From assembly GCA_025463005.1 (NCBI GenBank), contig JAOAPR010000005.1, positions 1 through 64,000 on the forward strand: a stretch of DNA of 64,000 nt, in the 5' to 3' direction. Source of the DNA: Bryobacterales bacterium (GTDB lineage Bacteria; Acidobacteriota; Terriglobia; Bryobacterales; Bryobacteraceae). The notes below the pieces were generated by a model. It was given only the letters and a program-made list of their open reading frames with translations. It was not told the DNA's origin and did not search any database. A program made the position numbers and the translations under genes. This document shows, piece after piece, positions 44,499 to 53,393 of this stretch (its first letter is position 1; every line of letters begins with the position of its first letter).

Positions 44499-45020
44499 CT
44501 ATTTCTTTCTCAACCACTCTCGGAGCTTTTCGGGGAGCTGACCTTCATTGATACCTTGCTCGACGAGAGCCAATAGATCAGCCTTGAGAATCTGGCCGAC
44601 TTCCCCTTCTTGCAAAATCCCTCTCGTAAGCGCTATGAGTTTGTTTCCCGAGAGAATTAAGTCACGATGCAGCGGATTCACGGCATCATCCGCTGTTTTT
44701 CCCACTACCTCCTCCATCTCAATGCCAGCGTCTTCCAAAACTTTTGAGCTGAAGACTACGTAGGCGACGTGGTCAGGTTTTAGCGAGCCAACAGTTATTG
44801 CTCTAATCACCCGATGGAGATTGGATCTGTCATCTGCGATCACGTATACGGAAAGCTTATTGCCACTCGTCTTCAGGTCTCCGACGGGATCAGCTGGCAC
44901 ATCGCCCTGGGCAAGATACGGAGCCGCATCTGCCTTGATCCAACGATAGTGTTTCCCTACGTTTCGCAAGAGCAGTGGCATATCACCGATTGCGCCCCAA
45001 TTGAGTAAGGACTTGGTCAA
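44499..45020 (-). CDS. unknown protein, third gene of an overlapping cassette
   Basis: A 173-residue soluble alpha/beta protein. A central stretch (KLSVYVIADDRSNLHRVIRAITVGS, HVAYVVFSSKVLEDAGIEMEE) looks like a beta-strand/helix alternation, and the C-terminus is helical and basic. I do not recognise the family. It overlaps the gene before it by 38 bases, and its base composition is clearly less GC-rich than that of most of the window. Confidence 0.6.
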   Translation of the reverse strand: MTKSLLNWGAIGDMPLLLRNVGKHYRWIKADAAPYLAQGDVPADPVGDLKTSGNKLSVYVIADDRSNLHRVIRAITVGSLKPDHVAYVVFSSKVLEDAGIEMEEVVGKTADDAVNPLHRDLILSGNKLIALTRGILQEGEVGQILKADLLALVEQGINEGQLPEKLREWLRKK

Positions 45021-45654
45021 TCAATACCTGTAGCTCATGTACTCGTTCCGCAGTCCGCGCTTCACTCAGAAGACTAGTGGCGCGTGGATCGTCTAAAGTC
45101 GCAAAACCCAAGATCGCCCCATCGCGGACTCTCGGCGATTGGCTTCTCAAGGAGTCCTTAAGAATCTGCCAGCGACGAGATAGCGTTGACTCGTCGCTAA
45201 CGTCGGCTACGCGTCGGAGTGTTTCCGACGCTACGTCTGGGCTTGCTTTTGCGGAAAATAGATACTCAGCAATCGCCTCTAACGCATCCCGCCCGTGTCG
45301 GTGAAGCATCTGCAACAGCTTTCGCGAGAACTCGCTCTCGACACCGTCTTGGAAAAATTCATATGAACCGCCCTCCAGAAGCTCGTAGATCTCATGGACC
45401 AACTCAGGGTCGGCCTCGTGAGCCGTTGTGCTGCTTTCTGCGATAGTCCTTCGTCTCCCCAACATGTACTGTTCCGATACTATGTCGGGCTCCAACGCCG
45501 TCGCGGCACCCAAAATAATCTTCGCCATGATGGGTCCTCCGACAGAGTGTCTGGCCAAAAACCTCCGCGAGGGCTGGCGAGTGCTACCCGACGCAGGTGG
45601 CGTGATGTCGCTTGTGTTTGTCGAAGACAGAATTTCTTCTGGCTTTGGAGGCAT
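44983..45654 (-). CDS. HEAT-like helical protein, second gene of the cassette
   Basis: A 223-residue protein. The start at 45654 overlaps the upstream stop as TAATG; a later ATG at 45528 (MAKIILGAATAL) is also possible. The region from about residue 100 to the end reads as stacked helical pairs (DALEAIAEYLFSAK, PRVRDGAILGFATLDDPRATSLLSEA), with the VRDGAILGFATLDDPRA segment typical of HEAT repeats. It is probably a protein-interaction subunit. No enzyme motif is visible. Confidence 0.6.
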   Translation of the reverse strand: MPPKPEEILSSTNTSDITPPASGSTRQPSRRFLARHSVGGPIMAKIILGAATALEPDIVSEQYMLGRRRTIAESSTTAHEADPELVHEIYELLEGGSYEFFQDGVESEFSRKLLQMLHRHGRDALEAIAEYLFSAKASPDVASETLRRVADVSDESTLSRRWQILKDSLRSQSPRVRDGAILGFATLDDPRATSLLSEARTAERVHELQVLIDQVLTQLGRNR

Positions 45655-46424
45655 TAACGGATGATTCCCTCTGTAGAGATTGCCTTCGCTTGACCCACAA
45701 GCTCACGGCATATATCTGCGAGACGAGGTCTTGGAAGAGCTCCCGTGAAAGTACCTATTGTGTTCACATCCAATTCCAAGCGGATAAAGGTATCTTGAAG
45801 TTGCGGATGTGTGTGCGTCGCACCTTCCGCGAGACTGAGGTTAACCATTACAAAGCCGTGAGCAGCGACGCTCCACTTGTTCAATCGGTTCAGTCTTAGA
45901 TTTGGGATTCCTGTGGTGCTTTCGATGGTAGGCGGATTGATCTGGAGAAGGAAATCGGAAGATCCTTGTTCAATCTGAACAGGGATATAGTCGGCGAGCT
46001 GATCGTATCCTGCTTGACGGCTTCCGACTGGATGCTGAAGAACTGTACCGAACGCTATTCTTGTTATCTCTGGCACATCGTTCGCCGTTAGCCACCTCGT
46101 AATGAGTGCATTGAACTGGTCCATTAGTTCAAAGGCCACTCCAGGTATCACGAATTCGGGAGGTTGCGTCGCGAGGTCCACTTCCGGAACTCCCAATAGC
46201 CAGTCGATTCTATCTGGTTCCAGCCTTAGCGCTAGGCTTCCTGGGCCATATGCACCCTTCACAAATGCTGACGCCCGCTTAGGATTCGAGGTTGTTTCGT
46301 CGGGTTCGGCACCCTCGGTGGCCATTCCCCACCACTCTGTAGAACGAGACATTTCGCCCGGCAGCGGGAAAAACGTAAATCGAAGCTGCTCAGCGAACCA
46401 TTGCTCAGGAGGAAATTTGGCCAT
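45654..46424 (-). CDS. unknown protein, first gene of the cassette
   Basis: A 256-residue soluble protein: an N-terminal WFAEQLRFTFFPLPGE segment, a middle part with DRIDWLLGVPEVD and a late strand-rich part (KWSVAAHGFVMVNLSLAEGA). Its layout recalls sporadic families of about 250 residues such as TIGR04255, but the match is not strong enough to name. Low GC (28 of 60 bases in the row starting 45841) and linkage to two further unknown genes suggest recent transfer. Confidence 0.6.
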   Translation of the reverse strand: MAKFPPEQWFAEQLRFTFFPLPGEMSRSTEWWGMATEGAEPDETTSNPKRASAFVKGAYGPGSLALRLEPDRIDWLLGVPEVDLATQPPEFVIPGVAFELMDQFNALITRWLTANDVPEITRIAFGTVLQHPVGSRQAGYDQLADYIPVQIEQGSSDFLLQINPPTIESTTGIPNLRLNRLNKWSVAAHGFVMVNLSLAEGATHTHPQLQDTFIRLELDVNTIGTFTGALPRPRLADICRELVGQAKAISTEGIIR

Positions 46425-46633
46425 GGGGAGAATTTACTACTTCTAGGTTAACTAATCGCCTGAGTCTTTGGATCGTCTGGACTTGCCAAATCCAACAGGC
46501 TTCATATAGTTAGTGCAAACCCATGCCCCGAACAGATCCTTCCAGAAACCTAGAAGCTCATGAAGCTAATCGTCAAGCCATCGCAGGGTTGGGGCGTTCT
46601 GTGTTGTTTACCTTGCAAACAAGAAGGGACGGG

Positions 46634-46650
46634 TTGGCAATGATTGCCAA
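46634..46650. terminator. small palindrome downstream of the tmRNA gene
   Basis: TTGGCAA-TGA-TTGCCAA is a perfect seven-base inverted repeat 15 bases past the 3' end of the tmRNA gene. A terminator without a good T-run, or a protein site, are both possible. Confidence 0.35.
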
Positions 46651-46664
46651 TAGGTGAGTCGGGA

Positions 46665-47018
46665 TGGTGGAGGCGGCGGGAGTTGAACCCGCGTCCGAGA
46701 AAGTCTACCGCGAAAGACTACGTGCGTTTCCGATTCGGTGGTTTTAGACCGCCCCGTGCGGAACCGGCAAGAGCGAGGCGGCTTAGCCTGATTGATTTCG
46801 GTTTTCAGCTCCAGGCGGAAGCCTCAGACCTATCCTGCCAAGATGACGCCCTTAGACCACCATGCAGGCCTAACGGCCCAGGGCGGCTACTTAATTAATT
46901 AAGCAGCGTATGCAAACTGCTGATTGGCAGTTGTTGTTTTCCGATCGTTTTACGGGAGCTCGGAACCCGGCACGACTTCCTACGAAAGATGCAATCCCGT
47001 CGAATCCGTTGCGCCCCC
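46665..47018 (-). ncRNA. ssrA: transfer-messenger RNA
   Basis: About 354 bases on the minus strand. The 5' end GGGGGCG pairs with CGCCTCC next to the 3' A-CCA to make the tRNA-like acceptor stem; GGTTCAACTCC marks the T-arm. The tag frame runs from 46928 to 46899: GCC resume codon, then codons giving A-N-Q-Q-F-A-Y-A-A and TAA. Known tags end in hydrophobic AA, as here. It rescues stalled ribosomes and marks the protein for ClpXP. The right copy of a direct repeat lies inside it. Confidence 0.95.
46876..46905. repeat. right copy of the direct repeat, inside ssrA
   Basis: Covers the tag stop codon and the bases after it in the tmRNA gene. Same orientation as 41922-41947, with about 5 kb of accessory genes between. 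Confidence 0.6.
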
Positions 47019-47278
47019 CCTTCATCATCAAGTCTACCACCCCGGGTTTTCTTACCTGAAATAGGGCGGCAGATCCTTCGATGCCCCCCGTCGCTGTCGG
47101 AGGAAAGGTAGACGCCCGTGTCGATCTTGCCTTGGATTAAACGCTGGTCCAGCAAAATTGGTACCAGTCTTTCGGAAGGTTCTGCATGGTACTGGTTGTC
47201 CGAGATATGTGTAGTATTCCGACGTGCAGGTCGTTATACTTAAGACCGAAGAACTAAGACACGTCCGGAGGAAAGTCT

Positions 47279-47938
47279 TTGAAACCCCTTTTTGGCCCAT
47301 CGTTCTTATTGTGTGCACTGGCCGCCATGCCGGCGTCGGCTTCTATTGTGTTTGACAACTATCCCATCAACGGCACGATTATGGGCTTGCAGATCAATGG
47401 CGGGGTCCAGATCTCCGACTCATTCGTGCTGAGCTCCGCCGCAACCCTGACAGGGGTAAACTTCGGAGCTTGGAATTTCGCAGGTGACACGATAACCTCA
47501 GTGGATTGGGCCATCGGCCTTACCCCGTTCAGCTCAATCGGCACCGATCATGGCACGGCCGCTGTGACTGGCACCTTCCAATTTACGAACGCAGCCGGCT
47601 TCAATATCTACAGCGACATCTTCGCACTCCCTGGAGTTTCTCTAGGTCCGGGAACATACTACCTGACCCTTTCGAATGCGGTACTGAACGGGGGAGCAAG
47701 TGGGGCTCACGCCTTTTGGGATGAAAACGATGGGGCGGGCGTGGACGCGTGGCGAAACGACAATGGAACCGTGGCGCAACTTAGTGGCACGAACTGTGCC
47801 TTCTCACACCCCAATGCCGGCACTTGCGCGGAATCCTTTCAAATCCTGGGTACTGCGGCGGTCCCCGAACCGGGAACCATTACTCTTCTAGGCGGTGGCT
47901 TGCTGCTGCTGGGCGGTCTTGTCCGGCGCAAGCGCTAG
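47279..47938 (+). CDS. PEP-CTERM sorting-signal protein
   Basis: A 219-residue exported protein. It has a signal peptide (ending near SASIVFD), a beta-rich body of about 160 residues and a C-terminal VPEPGTITLLGGGLLLLGGLVRRKR-type tail: VPEP, a membrane helix and a basic end. This is the PEP-CTERM tag cleaved by exosortase in exopolysaccharide producers. GGAGGAAAG lies a few bases before the TTG start. No exosortase gene is in the window. The 260-base gap upstream holds the tmRNA and local promoters only. Confidence 0.92.
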   Translation: MKPLFGPSFLLCALAAMPASASIVFDNYPINGTIMGLQINGGVQISDSFVLSSAATLTGVNFGAWNFAGDTITSVDWAIGLTPFSSIGTDHGTAAVTGTFQFTNAAGFNIYSDIFALPGVSLGPGTYYLTLSNAVLNGGASGAHAFWDENDGAGVDAWRNDNGTVAQLSGTNCAFSHPNAGTCAESFQILGTAAVPEPGTITLLGGGLLLLGGLVRRKR

Positions 47939-47968
47939 CTCGCATTTCTCACAGGGATCGCCGGATAT

Positions 47969-48559
47969 CTAGTAGTTAATTGAAAGCGGGCGCCTGGAAG
48001 TACCCGGGCAGTCCCTTTTTGTTTCTCGCAGGATTTCAAGAACGGCCCGGCGATCCGTTGCCGAAGTCCGCGCATATCTCTTGTCCTTCTCCGCTCCCGA
48101 AAGCACCTGCCACAGGCGCTTGTAGATCGCGTCTTTGGCCTCGGCGGGCAAAGCGTCGAATGCGTCGCTGTAGATCATGTAGCTGCATGGATAGCGCAGA
48201 AGTCTGTGTTCCAGATCCAGGTCGCGCAGCCGACGAGCTCGATGAATCCGCCGTTCATCCAGGCAACGGCAACCGAGTCGTTGAAAAAGACCGTGCGCGG
48301 ATTGTGTGGCTCGATCAAAGGCGCCTGCGCATCCAGCACTTGCTGAATCGTAACCTCGATCAAGGCCAAGCCCAACTCAAGTTTGACGGTCCCTCGGGTT
48401 TACCTTCGTTCCGCGTGCCTCTTAACGATCCTGTAGCCCCCCGGATTTGTAGTAGATTGCTGGATGATCGAGCGAGGGTCCGAGCGTTTCGCTGAGCTCT
48501 GCCAAGGCGCTCACGGCGCCCAGAACGAGAAATGCGGCGCCAGCGGCTCTGGAACGCAT
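47969..48559 (-). pseudogene. frameshifted remnant of an exported family protein
   Basis: Three pieces in three frames make one family. From ATG 48559: a signal peptide and SLDHPAIYY; then in a second frame RGTVKLELGLALIEV and HNPRTVFFNDSVAVAWMNGGFIEL; then in a third LDLEHRLLRYPCSYMIYSDAFDALPAEAKDAIYKRLWQVLSG to the end. I know this N- and C-terminal combination from Solibacter-type secreted proteins with a haem-binding middle; that middle part is missing here. At least two frameshifts and a deletion make it non-functional. Confidence 0.75.
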
Positions 48560-48609
48560 AAAAAATAGGCCTTTTCCGGATCATGACACGGTCCTGATAT
48601 CCTGTTGTT

Positions 48610-48811
48610 GGGAGCGTTCCTGCCGCGTTAGTGAGCGGCCTCCAAAAATTGATCCAACAGTCAATGTCATGGGACCCGACTCGATTTCGCTCCGGTGAGC
48701 AAGCTCCGGCAGGCAACTGCCATGGAGAAGCCTGAAGGGGCGCGGAGGGTTCCACCCTGTGAAGTTCGGGGTCAAATGACGGGGGTTGTAACGGCGATGG
48801 TGGTGCGTTCC
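48610..48811 (+). ncRNA. ssrS: probable 6S RNA
   Basis: About 200 bases in a gene-free gap. The right half follows E. coli 6S closely in order: GTGAGCAAGCTC, GAGAAGCCT, CACC-TGTGAAGTTCGGGGTCAA and GGGGTTGTAACGGC. The ends pair (GGGA with TTCC, then GC/GC and wobble pairs, CGTTA with TAACG), forming the closing stem that flanks the large central bubble. TATCCT lies seven bases before the 5' end and TTTT follows the 3' end. It would trap sigma-70 RNA polymerase in stationary phase. Confidence 0.75.
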
Positions 48812-48853
48812 TTTTATCTTGTCCGCAGCGGCCCTGTTTAAGAACAGCGTGTC

Positions 48854-49633
48854 TTGACCAATCTCCTCTTCATCGGCGACATTTTTGGATCGGTGGGGCG
48901 CGGCATCGTAGCCAAGCATCTGCCCGAGATCGTAGTCACCGAGAATATCCACCTGACCATCGCGAACGGCGAAAACGCCGCGGGCGGGTTCGGCATCACT
49001 CCTCAACTGGCCGACGAGATCTTCGGTTTCGGCGCGGATGTGATCACCAGCGGCAATCACATCTGGGACAAGCGCGAAATCTATGACTACCTGCCCAAGC
49101 AGCCGCGCTTGCTTCGTCCGGCGAACTACGCCCCTGAATTACCAGGATCCGGGGTGGTAGTGCTTGAAGCGAGCAACGGCGTCACATGCGCCGTGCTGAA
49201 CCTGCAAGGGAGATCCTACATGCCGTCGACGGACTGCCCGTTCCGCAAAGCCGATGCGCTGCTCGCGGCGCTGCCCGCCGGAGTGAACGTGCGATTTGTA
49301 GACTTTCACGCCGAGCTGACCAGCGAAAAACAGGCCATGGGCTGGTACCTGGACGGGCGTGTTTCGGTGGTGGTCGGCACGCACACGCACGTGCCCACGG
49401 CCGATACACGAATCCTGCCCAATGGAACCGCTTACCAGACGGACGCGGGGATGACCGGTCCGTATCAGTCGGTGATCGGGGTGGACAAGGACATCATCTT
49501 GCAGAGGTTCCTCACCCAGATGCCGGTTCGCATGGAAGCCGCGCGGCATGGGGCGGAATTGCACGGCGTGATCGTCGAAGTGGATGAGTCCACCGGGCGC
49601 GCCGCGTCCATTCGCCGGATCGCTATAAGCTAA
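48854..49633 (+). CDS. ymdB: YmdB-type metallophosphoesterase
   Basis: A 259-residue calcineurin-fold protein of the TIGR00282/YmdB family, which hydrolyses 2',3'-cyclic nucleotides. Metal ligands are visible in FIGDIFGSVGR, NGENAAGG, SGNHIWDKRE, DFHAELTSEK and GTHTHVPTAD. The TTG start at 48854 opens with the first strand (NLLFIGDIFG). moeA follows four bases later. Confidence 0.93.
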   Translation: MTNLLFIGDIFGSVGRGIVAKHLPEIVVTENIHLTIANGENAAGGFGITPQLADEIFGFGADVITSGNHIWDKREIYDYLPKQPRLLRPANYAPELPGSGVVVLEASNGVTCAVLNLQGRSYMPSTDCPFRKADALLAALPAGVNVRFVDFHAELTSEKQAMGWYLDGRVSVVVGTHTHVPTADTRILPNGTAYQTDAGMTGPYQSVIGVDKDIILQRFLTQMPVRMEAARHGAELHGVIVEVDESTGRAASIRRIAIS

Positions 49634-49637
49634 GACA

Positions 49638-50828
49638 GTGGCACTGAGCTTCGAACAAGCACGGGCGTGTGTGTTGCGCGAAGTGGGCGCGGCGCCGGGA
49701 GTTCTCGGCACAGAGCAGATTCCGGCGCTCGAGGCGGCCGGTCGCGTGCTCGCCGAGGAAATTACTGCGGACCGCGATTACCCTCCGTTTCCGCGCTCGG
49801 CACGCGATGGATTCGCGGTGCGTGCGGCGGATCTTCCGGGCGAGCTTCGCGTGATCGGCGAAGTGCGCGCGGGTGAGTTGTACCCCGGATCGGTAGGCAT
49901 CGGAGAAGCCGTTGAAATAATGACCGGCGCGCCGCTCCCTGCAGGCGCAGACGCGGTAGTGATGATCGAGCACACGGAGCGCTCCGGCGATCGCGTGCTA
50001 ATCTCGCGCTCGCTCAAAATGGGCGAGAACTTCAACGCGCAAGGAATCGAAGCAAAGAGCGGCAGCATCGTCCTTCCGGCAGGCAGGCGGCTGGGATTCG
50101 CGGAAATTGCGCTGCTGGCGATGGTGGGTCGAGAATGCGCCACCGTCTACCGTCGTCCGCGCGTCGCGATCCTGCCTACCGGAGACGAGATCGTCGAGGC
50201 GGGCCAGCGCCCGGAACCTTTCCAGATCCGTAATTCGAACGCGTGGTCAATGGCTGTCCAGGTGAGCCGGGCTGGAGGCGATCCTCAAATCCTGCCGATC
50301 GCGCGCGACAATTACGAATCGACGCGCGGGCTCATTGAACAAGGCTTGTCCCAGGATCTGCTGCTGCTGTCAGGCGGAGTCTCCGCAGGCAAGTACGATA
50401 TCGTCGAGCGCGTGCTGGCTGATTTGGGTGCGCGATTCTTCTTCGACCGCGTCCTGATCCAGCCGGGACAGCCTTTGGTGTTCGGAGCGGCGCGTGGAAA
50501 GTTCTTCTTCGGTCTTCCGGGAAATCCTGCTTCGACCATGGTGACGTTTGAAGTATTCGCGCGCGCCGCGGTGGACGTACTCGGTGGAGCGAGTGAATCG
50601 CCGCTTCCCCTCCTTCAGGCGAGGTTGTCGAAAGACGTGCGGCAAAAGCCGGGACTGACGCGCTTTTTACCTGCGCAGGTGTCGCCGGACGGATCGACGG
50701 TGGCGCCGGAGCCGTGGCAGGGATCGGGCGATGTGAACTCGCTGGCCCGCGCAAACGCGTTCCTAGTGACCGAGCCGGATCGCGAAAGTTGGGCGGCGGG
50801 CGAAATGATTCGCGTGTTGCTCAAATAA
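49638..50828 (+). CDS. moeA: molybdopterin molybdenumtransferase
   Basis: A 396-residue MoeA, which inserts molybdate into adenylated molybdopterin. It shows PPFPRSARDGFAVRA, the IMTGAPLPAGADAVV motif, PTGDEIVEAG, the MPT-binding LLLSGGVSAGKYD and LPGNPAS. GTG 49638 is four bases after ymdB. It heads a molybdenum cofactor group with moaC and mogA. Confidence 0.96.
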   Translation: MALSFEQARACVLREVGAAPGVLGTEQIPALEAAGRVLAEEITADRDYPPFPRSARDGFAVRAADLPGELRVIGEVRAGELYPGSVGIGEAVEIMTGAPLPAGADAVVMIEHTERSGDRVLISRSLKMGENFNAQGIEAKSGSIVLPAGRRLGFAEIALLAMVGRECATVYRRPRVAILPTGDEIVEAGQRPEPFQIRNSNAWSMAVQVSRAGGDPQILPIARDNYESTRGLIEQGLSQDLLLLSGGVSAGKYDIVERVLADLGARFFFDRVLIQPGQPLVFGAARGKFFFGLPGNPASTMVTFEVFARAAVDVLGGASESPLPLLQARLSKDVRQKPGLTRFLPAQVSPDGSTVAPEPWQGSGDVNSLARANAFLVTEPDRESWAAGEMIRVLLK

Positions 50829-50834
50829 CAAATA

Positions 50835-51329
50835 ATGAAGCTCTCTCATTACGACAAAAAAGGCCGCGCGAGCATGGTGGATGTCTCCGCCAAGGCGGAA
50901 TCACGGCGCACCGCGACGGCGCAGGCATTCGTGAAGATCCGGCCCGCTGTACTCAAAAAGCTGCCGAAGAACCCCAAGGGCGATCCTCTGGAAGTCGCGC
51001 GCATCGCGGGAATCACCGCGGCGAAGCGAACTTCTGATCTGATTCCCATGTGCCATCCGCTGATGCTCTCGCATGTCGACGTGACCGCGGAGGTCATATC
51101 CAACGGGGGCCGCAGCGGCGTCCGCATTACGTCGAAAGTGACCACCACCGGCCAAACGGGTGTCGAAATGGAGGCACTCACCGCGGCCGCAGTCGCCGCT
51201 CTAACCGTGTACGACATGACGAAGGCGCTCGATAAAGGCATCGAGATCCGGGAACTGTACCTGGTGGAGAAAACCGGCGGTAAGTCAGGCGATTATAAAC
51301 GAGCGCACAGCGCAGGGCGCGCCCTATGA
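50835..51329 (+). CDS. moaC: cyclic pyranopterin monophosphate synthase
   Basis: A 164-residue MoaC, which together with MoaA makes cyclic pyranopterin monophosphate from GTP. The signature residues are in [30 protein letters not shown] and [25 protein letters not shown]; the catalytic Lys is in the last segment. moaA is not in the window. Confidence 0.97.
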   Translation: MKLSHYDKKGRASMVDVSAKAESRRTATAQAFVKIRPAVLKKLPKNPKGDPLEVARIAGITAAKRTSDLIPMCHPLMLSHVDVTAEVISNGGRSGVRITSKVTTTGQTGVEMEALTAAAVAALTVYDMTKALDKGIEIRELYLVEKTGGKSGDYKRAHSAGRAL

Positions 51330-51366
51330 TGCGAGGCAAAGCCCGCGCCCGGCGTCGTTGTGCGCA

Positions 51367-51900
51367 ATGGAAACCAACGTGATCCGAGTGGCGATTCTGA
51401 CCATCAGCGATTCGGCGGTGGCCGGCACGCGCGAGGATCGTTCCGGACCGGCTGTGGCGGAAAAGGCACAGGCCCTGGGTTGGTCGATTGTGGCCCACCA
51501 AGTGCTTATTGACAATAAAGAGGAAATCGCCGCCGTCATGACTCGTCTGATCGATCAGGGACAAGCCGATGTGATACTTACCACCGGCGGCACCGGCTTA
51601 GGCCCCAGGGATGTAACGCCCGAGGCTACCAAAGCCGTAGCGGACCGGGACGTTCCGGGATTTGGAGAGCTGATGCGCACCGAAGGCCGTAAAACTACGC
51701 CGTTTGCCTCGCTTTCGCGGGGCGGAGCGGCGGCCCGTGGCAGCGGCCTGATCGTCAATTTACCTGGATCCCCCAAGGGTGCGGTAGATTCGTTAGTAGC
51801 AGTCGCGGATTTAATTCCACATGCGGTCGATTTGTTACACGGCCGCACCGAACATAAGCCAGCAACGAATAAGGCAGAGGAGGCATCGAAAAAGGTATGA
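51367..51900 (+). CDS. mogA: molybdopterin adenylyltransferase (MogA/MoaB family)
   Basis: A 177-residue MoaB/Mog fold protein that adenylylates molybdopterin for MoeA. It shows [19 protein letters not shown] and [17 protein letters not shown], the nucleotide and MPT sites, and [13 protein letters not shown] 51367 is used; an in-frame TTG lies nine bases upstream. It overlaps the VWFA gene by ATGA. Confidence 0.95.
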   Translation: METNVIRVAILTISDSAVAGTREDRSGPAVAEKAQALGWSIVAHQVLIDNKEEIAAVMTRLIDQGQADVILTTGGTGLGPRDVTPEATKAVADRDVPGFGELMRTEGRKTTPFASLSRGGAAARGSGLIVNLPGSPKGAVDSLVAVADLIPHAVDLLHGRTEHKPATNKAEEASKKV

Positions 51901-52994
51901 GCATCCGAAACCTTATGGTGGGTTTACTGGTTGCCGGGTTGCTGGTGGCGCAAGAGCCGCAGAAGCAGCCGGAGGCGTCATCCCAGCCGGATCAAAGCGA
52001 TCTGATTTTCAGGCAAGAAAACCTATTCGTCATCGCGCCGGTAACAGTTCGCGACACGAAGGGAAATATCGTCAGCGGCCTGACGCCGCTCGATTTCGAG
52101 CTGTACGACAACGGCAAGCCGCAAAAGATTACCGAAGATGTGGCATCGCATCCCATTTCGATGGTGGTTGCAGTCCAGTCCAGCGCGAACATGGAAAAAC
52201 TGTTGCCGGGCATCCGCAAAATCGGGAGCCTGTTCAGCCAGCTGGTGCTGGGCGAGACCGGGGAAATCTCGGTGCTATCGTTCGATCATCGCGTTCAGAC
52301 CATGACCGAATTCACTTCCGATCCGGACAAGATTTCGGACGCATTTAAGAAAATTAAGTCCGGCAGCAGCCCCAGTCATTTGAATGACGCCGCGATGCAG
52401 GGCGTCAATATGCTCAGAAGGCGCGACAAGACGCGCCGGCGCATTCTGATGCTGATCAGCGAGACGCGGGATAACGGCAGCCAGATGAGCGTCCGCGACG
52501 TCCTGACCGAGGCCGAGTTCCGCGACATAGCCGTATACGCCATCGAGGTTTCGCACCTGCTCACGTCCCTGACCAGTCATCCCGATCCACCGCGGCCGAG
52601 CGGAATTCCTCCCGAGGCTCGAGCGTTGCCGGCAGGCGTGATCGGCACGCAGACGACGGATGCGCAGGGGCAGGTCTGCTGCACGCCGGCGATGGGCGAC
52701 TGGTCGCCGATCTTCAAGGAAATCTTCACTGCAGTCAAAGCCATCTTCATCTCGAATCCGCAGGAAGTGTACACGAAGTTCACGGGCGGACGTGAGTACT
52801 CCTACAAGACGCAGAAAGGGCTGGAGCAGGCTGTCGCCGATATCGGCGAAGAGATTCACAGCCAGTATCTATTGACCTACTTGCCCAATAATGCCGACGA
52901 GCCGGGATATCACGAGATTGAGGTGAAGGTGTTGAAGCCCGGCTTGAAAGTCACCACACGACCAGGCTATTGGACCGCAGCGAAGCCGCAGTAG
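51897..52994 (+). CDS. VWFA-related acidobacterial secreted protein
   Basis: A 365-residue exported protein of the TIGR03436 type. The signal peptide [19 protein letters not shown] is followed by [28 protein letters not shown], which opens the family, and a von Willebrand A-like domain in which the usual DxSxS metal site is reduced (AVQSSANM). A long loop with two cysteines (QVCCTPAM) precedes the C-terminal [22 protein letters not shown]. The family is expanded in Acidobacteria and serves as a taxon marker. Confidence 0.92.
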   Translation: MSIRNLMVGLLVAGLLVAQEPQKQPEASSQPDQSDLIFRQENLFVIAPVTVRDTKGNIVSGLTPLDFELYDNGKPQKITEDVASHPISMVVAVQSSANMEKLLPGIRKIGSLFSQLVLGETGEISVLSFDHRVQTMTEFTSDPDKISDAFKKIKSGSSPSHLNDAAMQGVNMLRRRDKTRRRILMLISETRDNGSQMSVRDVLTEAEFRDIAVYAIEVSHLLTSLTSHPDPPRPSGIPPEARALPAGVIGTQTTDAQGQVCCTPAMGDWSPIFKEIFTAVKAIFISNPQEVYTKFTGGREYSYKTQKGLEQAVADIGEEIHSQYLLTYLPNNADEPGYHEIEVKVLKPGLKVTTRPGYWTAAKPQ

Positions 52995-52996
52995 GA

Positions 52997-53011
52997 GGCG
53001 GCTTGCCCGCC
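52997..53011. terminator. weak hairpin between convergent genes
   Basis: GGCGG-CTTGC-CCGCC, five base pairs, right after the stop of the VWFA gene; no T-run. Confidence 0.3.
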
Positions 53012-53027
53012 CCACATTGCGAAAGAG

Positions 53028-53354
53028 TCAGGCCGTACCGGCCGGTTCGATTACCGCGGTCATCGATCCTTTGGACACCGGCATCCGCGGATCGGCGCCA
53101 TAGGCGTGGATCTGGTCGCGTCCGAATTCAGCCTGCTCCCGCTCGCAGGTGAGCACCACCGTACGGCCATGCGTATCCACTTCCACCGCGTGCCGGAAAG
53201 CGACCTCCGGCGAGTGGCAGAAAATGGTGACCAGCATGTCGATCACATAATCGTAGGTGTGCTCGTCGTCGTCGAGCAGCACGACATGGAATAACGGTGT
53301 AAGTTGATCCTTGTTTGCGGCGCCGGTCTCGGGCGCTGCCGTGGTCTTTGTCAT
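53028..53354 (-). CDS. clpS: ATP-dependent Clp protease adaptor
   Basis: A 108-residue ClpS. FHVVLLDDDEHTYDYVIDML gives the N-end-rule pocket (DDxxT/N loop; here DDDEHTYDYV) and RTVVLTCEREQAEFGRDQIHAYGADP the C-terminal strand pair. It delivers N-degron substrates to ClpAP/ClpCP. clpA is not adjacent. The N-terminal 20 residues are a flexible linker. Confidence 0.92.
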   Translation of the reverse strand: MTKTTAAPETGAANKDQLTPLFHVVLLDDDEHTYDYVIDMLVTIFCHSPEVAFRHAVEVDTHGRTVVLTCEREQAEFGRDQIHAYGADPRMPVSKGSMTAVIEPAGTA

Positions 53355-53393
53355 TTCACGAACCCTGCGTCATTCAGGAACCCATCCAGATCT

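Noticed and set aside
44294-44551. Plus-strand frame of 85 codons
   Set aside because: No start signal and it runs into the end of the cassette gene; composition looks random.
47052-47318. Minus-strand frame of 88 codons between tmRNA and the PEP-CTERM gene
   Set aside because: Lies over the tmRNA promoter side, has no ribosome-binding site and an unnatural composition.
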